Positions 20,401-35,800 are shown, counted from the stretch's first letter. The stretch: 64,000 nt of DNA from Trifolium pratense (GCF_020283565.1 NC_060060.1:72711257-72775256); one strand, 5' to 3'. Program-made: numbers and translations. Notes: generated from the letters alone by a model not told the origin.

Positions 20401-23400
20401 ACTACAAAAACTAAAATTGGCCGAAAACCATATAAACGACCTAAAATAGGCCAAAAACATTAAAAACCACTACAAACATTAAAATAGGCCAAAAACCATA
20501 AAAACGACTACAAACACTAAAATTGGCCAAAAACTTATTAAACGACCCTAAAATAGGCTAAAAACCATAAAAACAACTACAAACACCAAAATTGGCCAAA
20601 AACCATATAAACGACCTAAAATAGGGCAAAAAACATAAAAAAACGACTACAAACACTAAAATTGGCCAAAATCCATATAAACGACCTTAAAATAGGCCAA
20701 AAACCATAAAAACGACTACGAACACTAAAATTGGCCATAACCCAGAAAAACGACTACAAACACTTAAATTGGCCAAAAACTACAGCACGATCCTAAAATA
20801 GGCCAAAAACATTAAAACCACTACAAAGACTAAAATTGGCCAAAATCCTAAATATCGACGCTAAAATATGCCAAAAACGATAAAAATGACTACAAACACT
20901 AAAATTGGCCAAAAACCATATAAACGACCTAAAATAGGCCAAAAACCATAAAAACAACTACAAACACAAAAATTGGCCAAAAACCATATAAACGACCTAA
21001 AATAGGCCAAAAAACATAAAAATGACTACAAACACTAAAAATTGGCCAAAAACCATAAAAACAACTACAAACACTAAAATTGGCCAAAATCCATATAAAC
21101 GAGCCTAAAATAGGCCAAAAACCATAAAAGCGATTACAAACACTAAAATAGGCCATAACCCATAAAAACGACTACAAACACTTAAATTGGCCAAAAACTA
21201 AAGAACGACCCTAAAATAGGGCAAAAACATTAAAAACCACTACAAACACTAAAATTGGCCAAAATCCCAAATATCGACTCTAAAATATGCCAAAAACCAT
21301 AAAAACGACTACAAAAAGCATAAAAACAATAAAATAGGCCAAAAAGCATAAAAACAACTACAAAAACTAAAATTGGCTAAAAATCATAAAAACGACTACA
21401 AACACTAAAATTGGCCAAAAACTATATAAACAACCCTAAAATAGGCCAAAAACCATAAAAATGACTACAATCACTAAAATAGGCCAAAAACCATAAAAAC
21501 GACTACGAACACTAAAATTGGCCAAAAACCCAAATATCGACCCTAAAATATGCCAAAAACCATAAAAACGACTACAAACAATAAAATAGGCCAAAAAGCA
21601 TTAAAACGACTACAAACACTAAAATTGGCCAAAAACCATATAAACGACCTAAAATAGGCCAAAAACCATAAAAATGACTACAACACTAAAAATTGGCCAA
21701 AAACCATAAAAACAACTACAAACACTAAAATTGGCCAAAATCCATATAAACGAGCCTAAAATAGGCCAAAAACCATAAAAGCGACTACAAACACTAAAAT
21801 AGGCCATAACCCATAAAAACGACTACAAACACTTAAATTGGCCAAAAACTAAAGAACGACCCTAAAATAGGCCAAAAACATTAAAACCACTACAAACACT
21901 AAAATTGGCCAAAATCCCAAATATCGACTCTAAAATATGCCAAAAACCATAAAAACGACTACAAAAAGCATAAAAACAATAAAATAGGCCAAAAAGCATA
22001 AAAACGACTACAAAAACTAAAATTGGCTAAAAATCATAAAAACGACTACAAACACTAAAATTGGCCAAAAACTATATAAACAACCCTAAAATAGGCCAAA
22101 AACCATAAAAACGACTACAATCACTAAAATAGGCCAAAAACCATAAAAGCGACTACGAAAACTAAAATTGGCCAAAAACCCAAATATCGACCCTAAAATA
22201 TGCCAAAAACCATAAAAACGACTACAAACAATAAAATAGGCCAAAAAGCATTAAAACGACTACAAACACTAAAATTGGCCAAAAACAATAAAAACGACTA
22301 CAAAAACTAAAATTGGCCGAAAACCATATAAACGACCTAAAATAGGCCAAAAACATTAAAAACCACTACAAACATTAAAATAGGCCAAAAACCATAAAAA
22401 CGACTACAAACACTAAAATTGGCCAAAAACTTATTAAACGACCCTAAAATAGGTTAAAAACCATAAAAACAACTACAAACACCAAAATTGGCCAAAAACC
22501 ATATAAACGACCTAAAATAGGGCAAAAAACATAAAAAACGACTACAAACACTAAAATTGGCCAAAATCCATATAAACGACCTTAAAATAGGCCAAAAACC
22601 ATAAAAACGACTACGAACACTAAAATTGGCCATAACCCAGAAAAACGACTACAAACACTTAAATTGGCCAAAAACTACAGCACGATCCTAAAATAGGCCA
22701 AAAACATTAAAACCACTACAAAGACTAAAATTGGCCAAAATCCTAAATATCGACGCTAAAATATGCCAAAAACGATAAAAATGACTACAAACACTAAAAT
22801 TGGCCAAAAACCATATAAACGACCTAAAATAGGCCAAAAACCATAAAAACAACTACAAACACAAAAATTGGCCAAAAACCATATAAACGACCTAAAATAG
22901 GCCAAAAAACATAAAAATGACTACAAACACTAAAAATTGGCCAAAAACCATAAAAACAACTACAAACACTAAAATTGGCCAAAATCCATATAAACGAGCC
23001 TAAAATAGGCCAAAAACCATAAAAGCGATTACAAACACTAAAATAGGCCATAACCCATAAAAACGACTACAAACACTTAAATTGGCCAAAAACTAAAGAA
23101 CGACCCTAAAATAGGGCAAAAACATTAAAAACCACTACAAACACTAAAATTGGCCAAAATCCCAAATATCGACTCTAAAATATGCCAAAAACCATAAAAA
23201 CGACTACAAAAAGCATAAAAACAATAAAATAGGCCAAAAAGCATAAAAACGACTACAAAAACTAAAATTGGCTAAAAATCATAAAAACGACTACAAACAC
23301 TAAAATTGGCCAAAAACTATATAAACAACCCTAAAATAGGCCAAAAACCATAAAAACGACTACAATCACTAAAATAGGCCAAAAACCATAAAAGCGACTA

Positions 23401-26400
23401 CGAAAACTAAAATTGGCCAAAAACCCAAATATCGACCCTAAAATATGCCAAAAACCATAAAAACGACTACAAACAATAAAATAGGCCAAAAAGCATTAAA
23501 ACGACTACAAACACTAAAATTGGCCAAAAACAATAAAAACGACTACAAAAACTAAAATTGGCCGAAAACCATATAAACGACCTAAAATAGGCCAAAAACA
23601 TTAAAAACCATTACAAACATTAAAATAGGCCAAAAACCATAAAAACGACTACAAACACTAAAATTGGCCAAAAACTTATTAAACGACCCTAAAATAGGCT
23701 AAAAACCATAAAAACAACTACAAACACCAAAATTGGCCAAAAACCATATAAACGACCTAAAATAGGCCAAAAACCATAAAAATGACTACAACACTAAAAT
23801 TGGCCAAAAACAATAAAAACGACTACAAAAACTAAAATTGGCCAAAAACCATATAAACGACCTAAAATAGGCCAAAAACATTAAAAACCACTACAAACAT
23901 AAAAACGACTAAAAACACTTAAATTGGCCAAAAACCATATAAACGACCTAAAATAGGCCAAAAAGCATAAACACGACTACAAACACTAAAATTGGCAAAA
24001 AACTATATAAACGACCCTAAAATAGGCCAAAAATATTAAAAACCACTACAAACACTAAAATATGCCAAAAACCATAAAAACGACTACAAACACAAAAATT
24101 GGCCAAAAACCATATAAACGACCTAAAATAGGCCAAAAAACATAAAAATGACTACAAACACTAAAAATTGGCCAAAAACCATAAAAACAACTACAAACAC
24201 TAAAATTGGCCAAAATCCATATAAACGAGCCTAAAATAGGCCAAAAACCATAAAAGCGATTACAAACACTAAAATAGGCCATAACCCATAAAAACGACTA
24301 CAAACACTTAAATTGGCCAAAAACTAAAGAACGACCCTAAAATAGGGCAAAAACATTAAAAACCACTACAAACACTAAAATTGGCCAAAATCCCAAATAT
24401 CGACTCTAAAATATGCCAAAAACCATAAAAACGACTACAAAAAGCATAAAAACAATAAAATAGGCCAAAAAGCATAAAAACAACTACAAAAACTAAAATT
24501 GGCTAAAAATCATAAAAACGACTACAAACACTAAAATTGGCCAAAAACTATATAAACAACCCTAAAATAGGCCAAAAACCATAAAAATGACTACAATCAC
24601 TAAAATAGGCCAAAAACCATAAAAACGACTACGAACACTAAAATTGGCCAAAAACCCAAATATCGACCCTAAAATATGCCAAAAACCATAAAAACGACTA
24701 CAAACAATAAAATAGGCCAAAAAGCATTAAAACGACTACAAACACTAAAATTGGCCAAAAACCATATAAACGACCTAAAATAGGCCAAAAACCATAAAAA
24801 TGACTACAACACTAAAAATTGGCCAAAAACCATAAAAACAACTACAAACACTAAAATTGGCCAAAATCCATATAAACGAGCCTAAAATAGGCCAAAAACC
24901 ATAAAAGCGACTACAAACACTAAAATAGGCCATAACCCATAAAAACGACTACAAACACTTAAATTGGCCAAAAACTAAAGAACGACCCTAAAATAGGCCA
25001 AAAACATTAAAACCACTACAAACACTAAAATTGGCCAAAATCCCAAATATCGACTCTAAAATATGCCAAAAACCATAAAAACGACTACAAAAAGCATAAA
25101 AACAATAAAATAGGCCAAAAAGCATAAAAACGACTACAAAAACTAAAATTGGCTAAAAATCATAAAAACGACTACAAACACTAAAATTGGCCAAAAACTA
25201 TATAAACAACCCTAAAATAGGCCAAAAACCATAAAAACGACTACAATCACTAAAATAGGCCAAAAACCATAAAAGCGACTACGAAAACTAAAATTGGCCA
25301 AAAACCCAAATATCGACCCTAAAATATGCCAAAAACCATAAAAACGACTACAAACAATAAAATAGGCCAAAAAGCATTAAAACGATTACAAACACTAAAA
25401 TTGGCCAAAAACAATAAAAACGACTACAAAAACTAAAATTGGCCGAAAACCATATAAACGACCTAAAATAGGCCAAAAACATTAAAAACCACTACAAACA
25501 TTAAAATAGGCCAAAAACCATAAAAACGACTACAAACACTAAAATTGGCCAAAAACTTATTAAACGACCCTAAAATAGGCTAAAAACCATAAAAACAACT
25601 ACAAACACCAAAATTGGCCAAAAACCATATAAACGACCTAAAATAGGGCAAAAAACATAAAAAACGACTACAAACACTAAAATTGGCCAAAATCCATATA
25701 AACGACCTTAAAATAGGCCAAAAACCATAAAAACGACTACGAACACTAAAATTGGCCATAACCCAGAAAAACGACTACAAACACTTAAATTGGCCAAAAA
25801 CTACAGCACGATCCTAAAATAGGCCAAAAACATTAAAACCACTACAAAGACTAAAATTGGCCAAAATCCTAAATATCGACGCTAAAATATGCCAAAAACG
25901 ATAAAAATGACTACAAACACTAAAATTGGCCAAAAACCATATAAACGACCTAAAATAGGCCAAAAACCATAAAAACAACTACAAACACAAAAATTGGCCA
26001 AAAACCATATAAACGACCTAAAATAGGCCAAAAAACATAAAAATGACTACAAACACTAAAAATTGGCCAAAAACCATAAAAACAACTACAAACACTAAAA
26101 TTGGCCAAAATCCATATAAACGAGCCTAAAATAGGCCAAAAACCATAAAAGCGATTACAAACACTAAAATAGGCCATAACCCATAAAAACGACTACAAAC
26201 ACTTAAATTGGCCAAAAACTAAAGAACGACCCTAAAATAGGGCAAAAACATTAAAAACCACTACAAACACTAAAATTGGCCAAAATCCCAAATATCGACT
26301 CTAAAATATGCCAAAAACCATAAAAACGACTACAAAAAGCATAAAAACAATAAAATAGGCCAAAAAGCATAAAAACAACTACAAAAACTAAAATTGGCTA

Positions 26401-29400
26401 AAAATCATAAAAACGACTACAAACACTAAAATTGGCCAAAAACTATATAAACAACCCTAAAATAGGCCAAAAACCATAAAAATGACTACAATCACTAAAA
26501 TAGGCCAAAAACCATAAAAACGACTACGAACACTAAAATTGGCCAAAAACCCAAATATCGACCCTAAAATATGCCAAAAACCATAAAAACGACTACAAAC
26601 AATAAAATAGGCCAAAAAGCATTAAAACGACTACAAACACTAAAATTGGCCAAAAACCATATAAACGACCTAAAATAGGCCAAAAACCATAAAAATGACT
26701 ACAACACTAAAAATTGGCCAAAAACCATAAAAACAACTACAAACACTAAAATTGGCCAAAATCCATATAAACGAGCCTAAAATAGGCCAAAAACCATAAA
26801 AGCGACTACAAACACTAAAATAGGCCATAACCCATAAAAACGACTACAAACACTTAAATTGGCCAAAAACTAAAGAACGACCCTAAAATAGGCCAAAAAC
26901 ATTAAAACCACTACAAACACTAAAATTGGCCAAAATCCCAAATATCGACTCTAAAATATGCCAAAAACCATAAAAACGACTACAAAAAGCATAAAAACAA
27001 TAAAATAGGCCAAAAAGCATAAAAACGACTACAAAAACTAAAATTGGCTAAAAATCATAAAAACGACTACAAACACTAAAATTGGCCAAAAACTATATAA
27101 ACAACCCTAAAATAGGCCAAAAACCATAAAAACGACTACAATCACTAAAATAGGCCAAAAACCATAAAAGCGACTACGAAAACTAAAATTGGCCAAAAAC
27201 CCAAATATCGACCCTAAAATATGCCAAAAACCATAAAAACGACTACAAACAATAAAATAGGCCAAAAAGCATTAAAACGACTACAAACACTAAAATTGGC
27301 CAAAAACAATAAAAACGACTACAAAAACTAAAATTGGCCGAAAACCATATAAACGACCTAAAATAGGCCAAAAACATTAAAAACCACTACAAACATTAAA
27401 ATAGGCCAAAAACCATAAAAACGACTACAAACACTAAAATTGGCCAAAAACTTATTAAACGACCCTAAAATAGGCTAAAAACCATAAAAACAACTACAAA
27501 CACCAAAATTGGCCAAAAACCATATAAACGACCTAAAATAGGGCAAAAAACATAAAAAAACGACTACAAACACTAAAATTGGCCAAAATCCATATAAACG
27601 ACCTTAAAATAGGCCAAAAACCATAAAAACGACTACGAACACTAAAATTGGCCATAACCCAGAAAAACGACTACAAACACTTAAATTGGCCAAAAACTAC
27701 AGCACGATCCTAAAATAGGCCAAAAACATTAAAACCACTACAAAGACTAAAATTGGCCAAAATCCTAAATATCGACGCTAAAATATGCCAAAAACGATAA
27801 AAATGACTACAAACACTAAAATTGGCCAAAAACCATATAAACGACCTAAAATAGGCCAAAAACCATAAAAACAACTACAAACACAAAAATTGGCCAAAAA
27901 CCATATAAACGACCTAAAATAGGCCAAAAAACATAAAAATGACTACAAACACTAAAAATTGGCCAAAAACCATAAAAACAACTACAAACACTAAAATTGG
28001 CCAAAATCCATATAAACGAGCCTAAAATAGGCCAAAAACCATAAAAGCGATTACAAACACTAAAATAGGCCATAACCCATAAAAACGACTACAAACACTT
28101 AAATTGGCCAAAAACTAAAGAACGACCCTAAAATAGGGCAAAAACATTAAAAACCACTACAAACACTAAAATTGGCCAAAATCCCAAATATCGACTCTAA
28201 AATATGCCAAAAACCATAAAAACGACTACAAAAAGCATAAAAACAATAAAATAGGCCAAAAAGCATAAAAACAACTACAAAAACTAAAATTGGCTAAAAA
28301 TCATAAAAACGACTACAAACACTAAAATTGGCCAAAAACTATATAAACAACCCTAAAATAGGCCAAAAACCATAAAAATGACTACAATCACTAAAATAGG
28401 CCAAAAACCATAAAAACGACTACGAACACTAAAATTGGCCAAAAACCCAAATATCGACCCTAAAATATGCCAAAAACCATAAAAACGACTACAAACAATA
28501 AAATAGGCCAAAAAGCATTAAAACGACTACAAACACTAAAATTGGCCAAAAACCATATAAACGACCTAAAATAGGCCAAAAACCATAAAAATGACTACAA
28601 CACTAAAAATTGGCCAAAAACCATAAAAACAACTACAAACACTAAAATTGGCCAAAATCCATATAAACGAGCCTAAAATAGGCCAAAAACCATAAAAGCG
28701 ACTACAAACACTAAAATAGGCCATAACCCATAAAAACGACTACAAACACTTAAATTGGCCAAAAACTAAAGAACGACCCTAAAATAGGCCAAAAACATTA
28801 AAACCACTACAAACACTAAAATTGGCCAAAATCCCAAATATCGACTCTAAAATATGCCAAAAACCATAAAAACGACTACAAAAAGCATAAAAACAATAAA
28901 ATAGGCCAAAAAGCATAAAAACGACTACAAAAACTAAAATTGGCTAAAAATCATAAAAACGACTACAAACACTAAAATTGGCCAAAAACTATATAAACAA
29001 CCCTAAAATAGGCCAAAAACCATAAAAACGACTACAATCACTAAAATAGGCCAAAAACCATAAAAGCGACTACGAAAACTAAAATTGGCCAAAAACCCAA
29101 ATATCGACCCTAAAATATGCCAAAAACCATAAAAACGACTACAAACAATAAAATAGGCCAAAAAGCATTAAAACGACTACAAACACTAAAATTGGCCAAA
29201 AACAATAAAAACGACTACAAAAACTAAAATTGGCCGAAAACCATATAAACGACCTAAAATAGGCCAAAAACATTAAAAACCACTACAAACATTAAAATAG
29301 GCCAAAAACCATAAAAACGACTACAAACACTAAAATTGGCCAAAAACTTATTAAACGACCCTAAAATAGGCTAAAAACCATAAAAACAACTACAAACACC

Positions 29401-32400
29401 AAAATTGGCCAAAAACCATATAAACGACCTAAAATAGGGCAAAAAACATAAAAAAACGACTACAAACACTAAAATTGGCCAAAATCCATATAAACGACCT
29501 TAAAATAGGCCAAAAACCATAAAAACGACTACGAACACTAAAATTGGCCATAACCCAGAAAAACGACTACAAACACTTAAATTGGCCAAAAACTACAGCA
29601 CGATCCTAAAATAGGCCAAAAACATTAAAACCACTACAAAGACTAAAATTGGCCAAAATCCTAAATATCGACGCTAAAATATGCCAAAAACGATAAAAAT
29701 GACTACAAACACTAAAATTGGCCAAAAACCATATAAACGACCTAAAATAGGCCAAAAACCATAAAAACAACTACAAACACAAAAATTGGCCAAAAACCAT
29801 ATAAACGACCTAAAATAGGCCAAAAAACATAAAAATGACTACAAACACTAAAAATTGGCCAAAAACCATAAAAACAACTACAAACACTAAAATTGGCCAA
29901 AATCCATATAAACGAGCCTAAAATAGGCCAAAAACCATAAAAGCGATTACAAACACTAAAATAGGCCATAACCCATAAAAACGACTACAAACACTTAAAT
30001 TGGCCAAAAACTAAAGAACGACCCTAAAATAGGGCAAAAACATTAAAAACCACTACAAACACTAAAATTGGCCAAAATCCCAAATATCGACTCTAAAATA
30101 TGCCAAAAACCATAAAAACGACTACAAAAAGCATAAAAACAATAAAATAGGCCAAAAAGCATAAAAACAACTACAAAAACTAAAATTGGCTAAAAATCAT
30201 AAAAACGACTACAAACACTAAAATTGGCCAAAAACTATATAAACAACCCTAAAATAGGCCAAAAACCATAAAAATGACTACAATCACTAAAATAGGCCAA
30301 AAACCATAAAAACGACTACGAACACTAAAATTGGCCAAAAACCCAAATATCGACCCTAAAATATGCCAAAAACCATAAAAACGACTACAAACAATAAAAT
30401 AGGCCAAAAAGCATTAAAACGACTACAAACACTAAAATTGGCCAAAAACCATATAAACGACCTAAAATAGGCCAAAAACCATAAAAATGACTACAACACT
30501 AAAAATTGGCCAAAAACCATAAAAACAACTACAAACACTAAAATTGGCCAAAATCCATATAAACGAGCCTAAAATAGGCCAAAAACCATAAAAGCGACTA
30601 CAAACACTAAAATAGGCCATAACCCATAAAAACGACTACAAACACTTAAATTGGCCAAAAACTAAAGAACGACCCTAAAATAGGCCAAAAACATTAAAAC
30701 CACTACAAACACTAAAATTGGCCAAAATCCCAAATATCGACTCTAAAATATGCCAAAAACCATAAAAACGACTACAAAAAGCATAAAAACAATAAAATAG
30801 GCCAAAAAGCATAAAAACGACTACAAAAACTAAAATTGGCTAAAAATCATAAAAACGACTACAAACACTAAAATTGGCCAAAAACTATATAAACAACCCT
30901 AAAATAGGCCAAAAACCATAAAAACGACTACAATCACTAAAATAGGCCAAAAACCATAAAAGCGACTACGAAAACTAAAATTGGCCAAAAACCCAAATAT
31001 CGACCCTAAAATATGCCAAAAACCATAAAAACGACTACAAACAATAAAATAGGCCAAAAAGCATTAAAACGACTACAAACACTAAAATTGGCCAAAAACA
31101 ATAAAAACGACTACAAAAACTAAAATTGGCCGAAAACCATATAAACGACCTAAAATAGGCCAAAAACATTAAAAACCACTACAAACATTAAAATAGGCCA
31201 AAAACCATAAAAACGACTACAAACACTAAAATTGGCCAAAAACTTATTAAACGACCCTAAAATAGGTTAAAAACCATAAAAACAACTACAAACACCAAAA
31301 TTGGCCAAAAACCATATAAACGACCTAAAATAGGGCAAAAAACATAAAAAACGACTACAAACACTAAAATTGGCCAAAATCCATATAAACGACCTTAAAA
31401 TAGGCCAAAAACCATAAAAACGACTACGAACACTAAAATTGGCCATAACCCAGAAAAACGACTACAAACACTTAAATTGGCCAAAAACTACAGCACGATC
31501 CTAAAATAGGCCAAAAACATTAAAACCACTACAAAGACTAAAATTGGCCAAAATCCTAAATATCGACGCTAAAATATGCCAAAAACGATAAAAATGACTA
31601 CAAACACTAAAATTGGCCAAAAACCATATAAACGACCTAAAATAGGCCAAAAACCATAAAAACAACTACAAACACAAAAATTGGCCAAAAACCATATAAA
31701 CGACCTAAAATAGGCCAAAAAACATAAAAATGACTACAAACACTAAAAATTGGCCAAAAACCATAAAAACAACTACAAACACTAAAATTGGCCAAAATCC
31801 ATATAAACGAGCCTAAAATAGGCCAAAAACCATAAAAGCGATTACAAACACTAAAATAGGCCATAACCCATAAAAACGACTACAAACACTTAAATTGGCC
31901 AAAAACTAAAGAACGACCCTAAAATAGGGCAAAAACATTAAAAACCACTACAAACACTAAAATTGGCCAAAATCCCAAATATCGACTCTAAAATATGCCA
32001 AAAACCATAAAAACGACTACAAAAAGCATAAAAACAATAAAATAGGCCAAAAAGCATAAAAACAACTACAAAAACTAAAATTGGCTAAAAATCATAAAAA
32101 CGACTACAAACACTAAAATTGGCCAAAAACTATATAAACAACCCTAAAATAGGCCAAAAACCATAAAAATGACTACAATCACTAAAATAGGCCAAAAACC
32201 ATAAAAACGACTACGAACACTAAAATTGGCCAAAAACCCAAATATCGACCCTAAAATATGCCAAAAACCATAAAAACGACTACAAACAATAAAATAGGCC
32301 AAAAAGCATTAAAACGACTACAAACACTAAAATTGGCCAAAAACCATATAAACGACCTAAAATAGGCCAAAAACCATAAAAATGACTACAACACTAAAAA

Positions 32401-32946
32401 TTGGCCAAAAACCATAAAAACAACTACAAACACTAAAATTGGCCAAAATCCATATAAACGAGCCTAAAATAGGCCAAAAACCATAAAAGCGACTACAAAC
32501 ACTAAAATAGGCCATAACCCATAAAAACGACTACAAACACTTAAATTGGCCAAAAACTAAAGAACGACCCTAAAATAGGCCAAAAACATTAAAACCACTA
32601 CAAACACTAAAATTGGCCAAAATCCCAAATATCGACTCTAAAATATGCCAAAAACCATAAAAACGACTACAAAAAGCATAAAAACAATAAAATAGGCCAA
32701 AAAGCATAAAAACGACTACAAAAACTAAAATTGGCTAAAAATCATAAAAACGACTACAAACACTAAAATTGGCCAAAAACTATATAAACAACCCTAAAAT
32801 AGGCCAAAAACCATAAAAACGACTACAATCACTAAAATAGGCCAAAAACCATAAAAGCGACTACGAAAACTAAAATTGGCCAAAAACCCAAATATCGACC
32901 CTAAAATATGCCAAAAATCATAAAAACGACTACAAACAATAAAATA
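17441..32946 (+). repeat. Satellite array with 1.895-kb higher-order repeat
   Basis: About 15.5 kb of tandem DNA made of short A-rich submonomers of about 30 and 38 bp, of the type GGCCAAAAACCATAAAAACG and ACTACAAACACTAAAATT. Landmark sequences recur at 19032, 20929, 22824, 24055, 25950, 27846, 29742 and 31637. The spacings are therefore 1897, 1895, 1231, 1895, 1896, 1896 and 1895. Within a period, an AAAACCACTACAAAC landmark splits it into blocks of about 650 and 1245 bp (for example 17441, 18091, 19336). Periods look nearly identical by eye, with only scattered substitutions and one-base indels. The array ends abruptly at 32946 against decayed copia DNA. No genes. Confidence 0.95.
23100..24060 (+). 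repeat. Rearranged higher-order unit inside the satellite
   Basis: The only irregular period (1231 instead of about 1895 bp). One of the two related ~650-bp blocks is missing: the sequence passes from the first block start near 23131 into the variant normally found in the second block. The stretch 23760-24060 also has a unique order of submonomers. This fits unequal exchange between related blocks. Confidence 0.8.
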
Positions 32947-34600
32947 CTGAATTCACTTCAGGTGAATACGCCTCTTGAAAATTAATGATAGACGTTTATC
33001 ATTATTCTTTAATAATGAGTCAAACTTTAAATATTTGTATATTTTCTTTTCGCGCGAAAACAAATTTGTAATAATTATTTTCATCTTCAAGTGTATGGAC
33101 TGCTGGTCCAACAACCCTTTGCTTTGCAAAGCTGGTTTAATATTGTATCAATCACGTCTATCTATTTAGCCAATAATTTCATTGTCTATAATCTTCAATA
33201 GACTTTGATCTATGATCCTCATTGTCATTTATCACATATATAGCGCTTTACTATGTGCAAAAAATATTGTCAACGTTGACTTCATCTCGGTTCCATCATA
33301 TTTCATCCATGACATAATTTATTGAGATCTCTTTATTTTCATATCTTTCAGGTACCTGATAAGTTCTTCTGGAACTCGGAAAATCAATTATTCATATCCT
33401 CTCTTGGTCATCTTTCTTTTTAGCTTCTTTTCTTATTTGAGGATTTTCATCTTTGGAACCGATTCGCTTACCACGCTTCAGGGTGGTTAAATTTCATTTG
33501 CTTGTCCATCAAGGACATCCATTTTGATTGGAGCATTAGCAGCTGTTTATTAATTTCATAGACTATGCAAATGAATTATCTTTAGAACTTCTGGTTCATG
33601 CTAATTTGTAAGAGGATCAAAACGAGATAAAAATAATAATAATTTATTTCAAGTGATTCAATTGAACTTCTGGTTCACAATTTCAGCTGCTTATTCCCTC
33701 CCCCTAATATTGGGAAAACTAATTAATCACTTGAGAAGCAGCCTTCTGGGCTATAAATAATTCTCCAATTTTTGCTCAAAAATTTATCAGCCTTCTGGGC
33801 TATAAATAATTCTCCAATTTTTGGCTCAAGAATTTATAATAGATGGAGATTCATATCAAATACATTTTTCCAATATTCTTTAAGATTTCATCTTAGTGCA
33901 TTATATTGGAGCAATCAGAACATACCAACACATCCAAAAATGCTTATATGAAAAATATTAGGTTATAGACCTAAACTCATTTGTAAATTTAGGGGAACTT
34001 GCATATAATAACTTGTTGGCTTGATGCGAATCAATATCTCAACATACACGTTTGAGTGTTTTCAACATATAAAATGGAAGTTATGATCTCATAAGTAGCA
34101 GTCATGTGATTACTCTAGACGTCTAAAGAATAGATCTTCTAGTCCATTTTTTGTATGATCATATTCTATTTGATATCGATTTCAATTGACATACGATACT
34201 TATCAAATATTTTCTAAGCATTTAGAAAATGAGATCTTAGCAAAACTATTTGAGAAAACAAACTCACAAACTTCTGGTTGTGAGTAAACATGCATGTGAC
34301 CAATTTAGTTGATGCATCAATTCAAGTCACAAAATATCTAAATGGTCCAAAATCTCAAATTATCAATTTCTTTTGGGAATTAGTAACCGATAAAAATTAT
34401 TAGAATGAAGGAACTTCGTGCCCTTCAATATATATTTATAGTTTTTTTTTCGCATCATAATAAATCCGGGATGACCCAACCGGTATTGCCAACAATAAAT
34501 TTAATATGATTTGTAAACTTCTGGTTTACAATAATTTGTGCTTCGATTGCACTAATATATTGATAAGTGTAGTATATAAACTTCTGGTTTATATCTTTCT
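32947..34600 (-). pseudogene. Decayed Ty1/copia pol (integrase C-terminal region and linker to RT)
   Basis: Minus-strand translation in changing frames gives plant copia signatures. LKRGKRIGSKDENPQ lies near 33450-33480, ANAPIKMDVLDGQ near 33500-33540, a SPSIIKFL / LFIA / FPILGG series near 33700-33850, and an INYVMDEIWNRDEVNVDNIF-like remnant near 33260-33330. Stops and frameshifts are frequent. The sequence stops at the satellite edge, so RT and RNase H are absent. It is not a Sirevirus. It probably belongs with the LTR at 41150-42230. Confidence 0.65.
33362..34594. repeat. Dispersed hairpins with TTCTG loop inside the decayed copia sequence
   Basis: At least eight hairpins share a TTCTG loop with differing but complementary arms: AGTTC/GAACT (33362), GAAC/GTTC (33585), TGAAC/GTTCA (33663), AGCC/GGCT (33740 and 33789), CTCACAA/TTGTGAG (34263), TGTAAAC/GTTTACA (34512), ATATAAAC/GTTTATAT (34574). 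The copies at 33740 and 33789 lie in a duplicated unit of about 50 bp. Confidence 0.75.
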
Positions 34601-34922
34601 CATTAGACTTATTTCCTTCAAAATATGTGTCATAGAGATATTCAACATCTCTTCATTTGTTTCAAAATAGGTGTCATATAAATATAATTTTGAACCTTCA
34701 TATAACAATATATACTATACCCAAATGTACATAATTGACCTATTTTATATTTTCTGTAACCACAACATTAATTACTTCCTCTATAATATTCTGCGTTTAA
34801 AATATGAGAAAGGTTATAAAAAAATGATTGGCAACTAGTTAAGAGATATTATTGCCAAATAATTAAAAGATTTCGATAAACGATTGCATACCTTGAATAC
34901 AATTAAAATAATTGAGATATGA
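34601..34922. other. AT-rich stretch, no gene seen
   Basis: Continuation of the decayed copia zone up to the left edge of Helitron-like DNA. No motif I can support. Confidence 0.3.
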
Positions 34923-35501
34923 TCATATATATAATATTAATCAAGGGGAAAATAGGAGTACTATTCATATTGAAAAATAATGTTTCTCTTTCATGATTCA
35001 TTTCCTAGATGTCATCCTCTCATTTATCAATTTCTATGTGGCATTCTCTCAAAACTCCTCAAAAAATTTAATCCTACGTGGCAACTTTTAATGGCATTCT
35101 ACTTATCAAAAAGTGAACAAATTCAAAATAAACAAAAATCTATATTAATCAATTTCACATCAAATAGTAATAATTATAATTGTATCGTAAATGGAAACAA
35201 ATTAAATCAATGGTCAAGCATAATTTGGAATTATATCCAACTTTCATTAGAAAATTAAAATATAATGATTTATATTCTATATATACTTGATTCCATTTTT
35301 ATGAGATTATTTGCTCTTTTAAAATTGTTAATTATTGATTGACATCCTGTAAAAGTTTATGCAAAACTTTAGGGATACTGCCTTTAATTGTTAGTAGCAT
35401 CATGGTATTATATATACATCACATTTTCATTCGAAAACAGGTAGTATATACTTTTTCTCAATATAATGATAGTGTTATTTTTTTATTTGTTTGAACATCA
35501 G

Positions 35502-35800
35502 TTTATTGTTTGAATAGTTATTTTTTCTTTTGTTTCACTCTTACTCATTCATTTAATTTTTAATTTTTTTTCCAATTTTACAGGTTTTTTATATGATTAT
35601 TTTTTTCATTTGATTATTTGATCTTTTCAGGTTTTGAGGTTTCTTTTTAGTTTATTGTTTGAATAGTTTTTTTTTCCTGTTGTTTCACTCTAACTCTTTT
35701 CTTTAATTTATTATTTTTTCCCATTTTACAGGTTTCTTGGTTATTTCTTTCCTTTGATTATTTGATCTTTTCAGGTTTGAGGTTTCTTACTATTTGTATA
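35502..35800 (+). repeat. Tandem duplication of about 150 bp
   Basis: A unit starting TTTATTGTTTGAATAG at 35502 recurs at about 35652 with moderate divergence. Both copies have pyrimidine tracts ending in CAGG, like intron 3' ends, which might reflect captured intron sequence in the Helitron-like DNA. Confidence 0.6.

Noticed and set aside
19032..31864. Eight near-identical 75-residue ORFs (MAYFSVCNRFYGFWPILG) on the minus strand
   Set aside because: They recur exactly once per higher-order satellite period and are translations of the A/T-rich repeat; no start context, no domain, no independent conservation.
17441..32946. CRISPR-like regular array
   Set aside because: Units are contiguous tandem repeats without unique spacers, in a plant nuclear context; it is a satellite.
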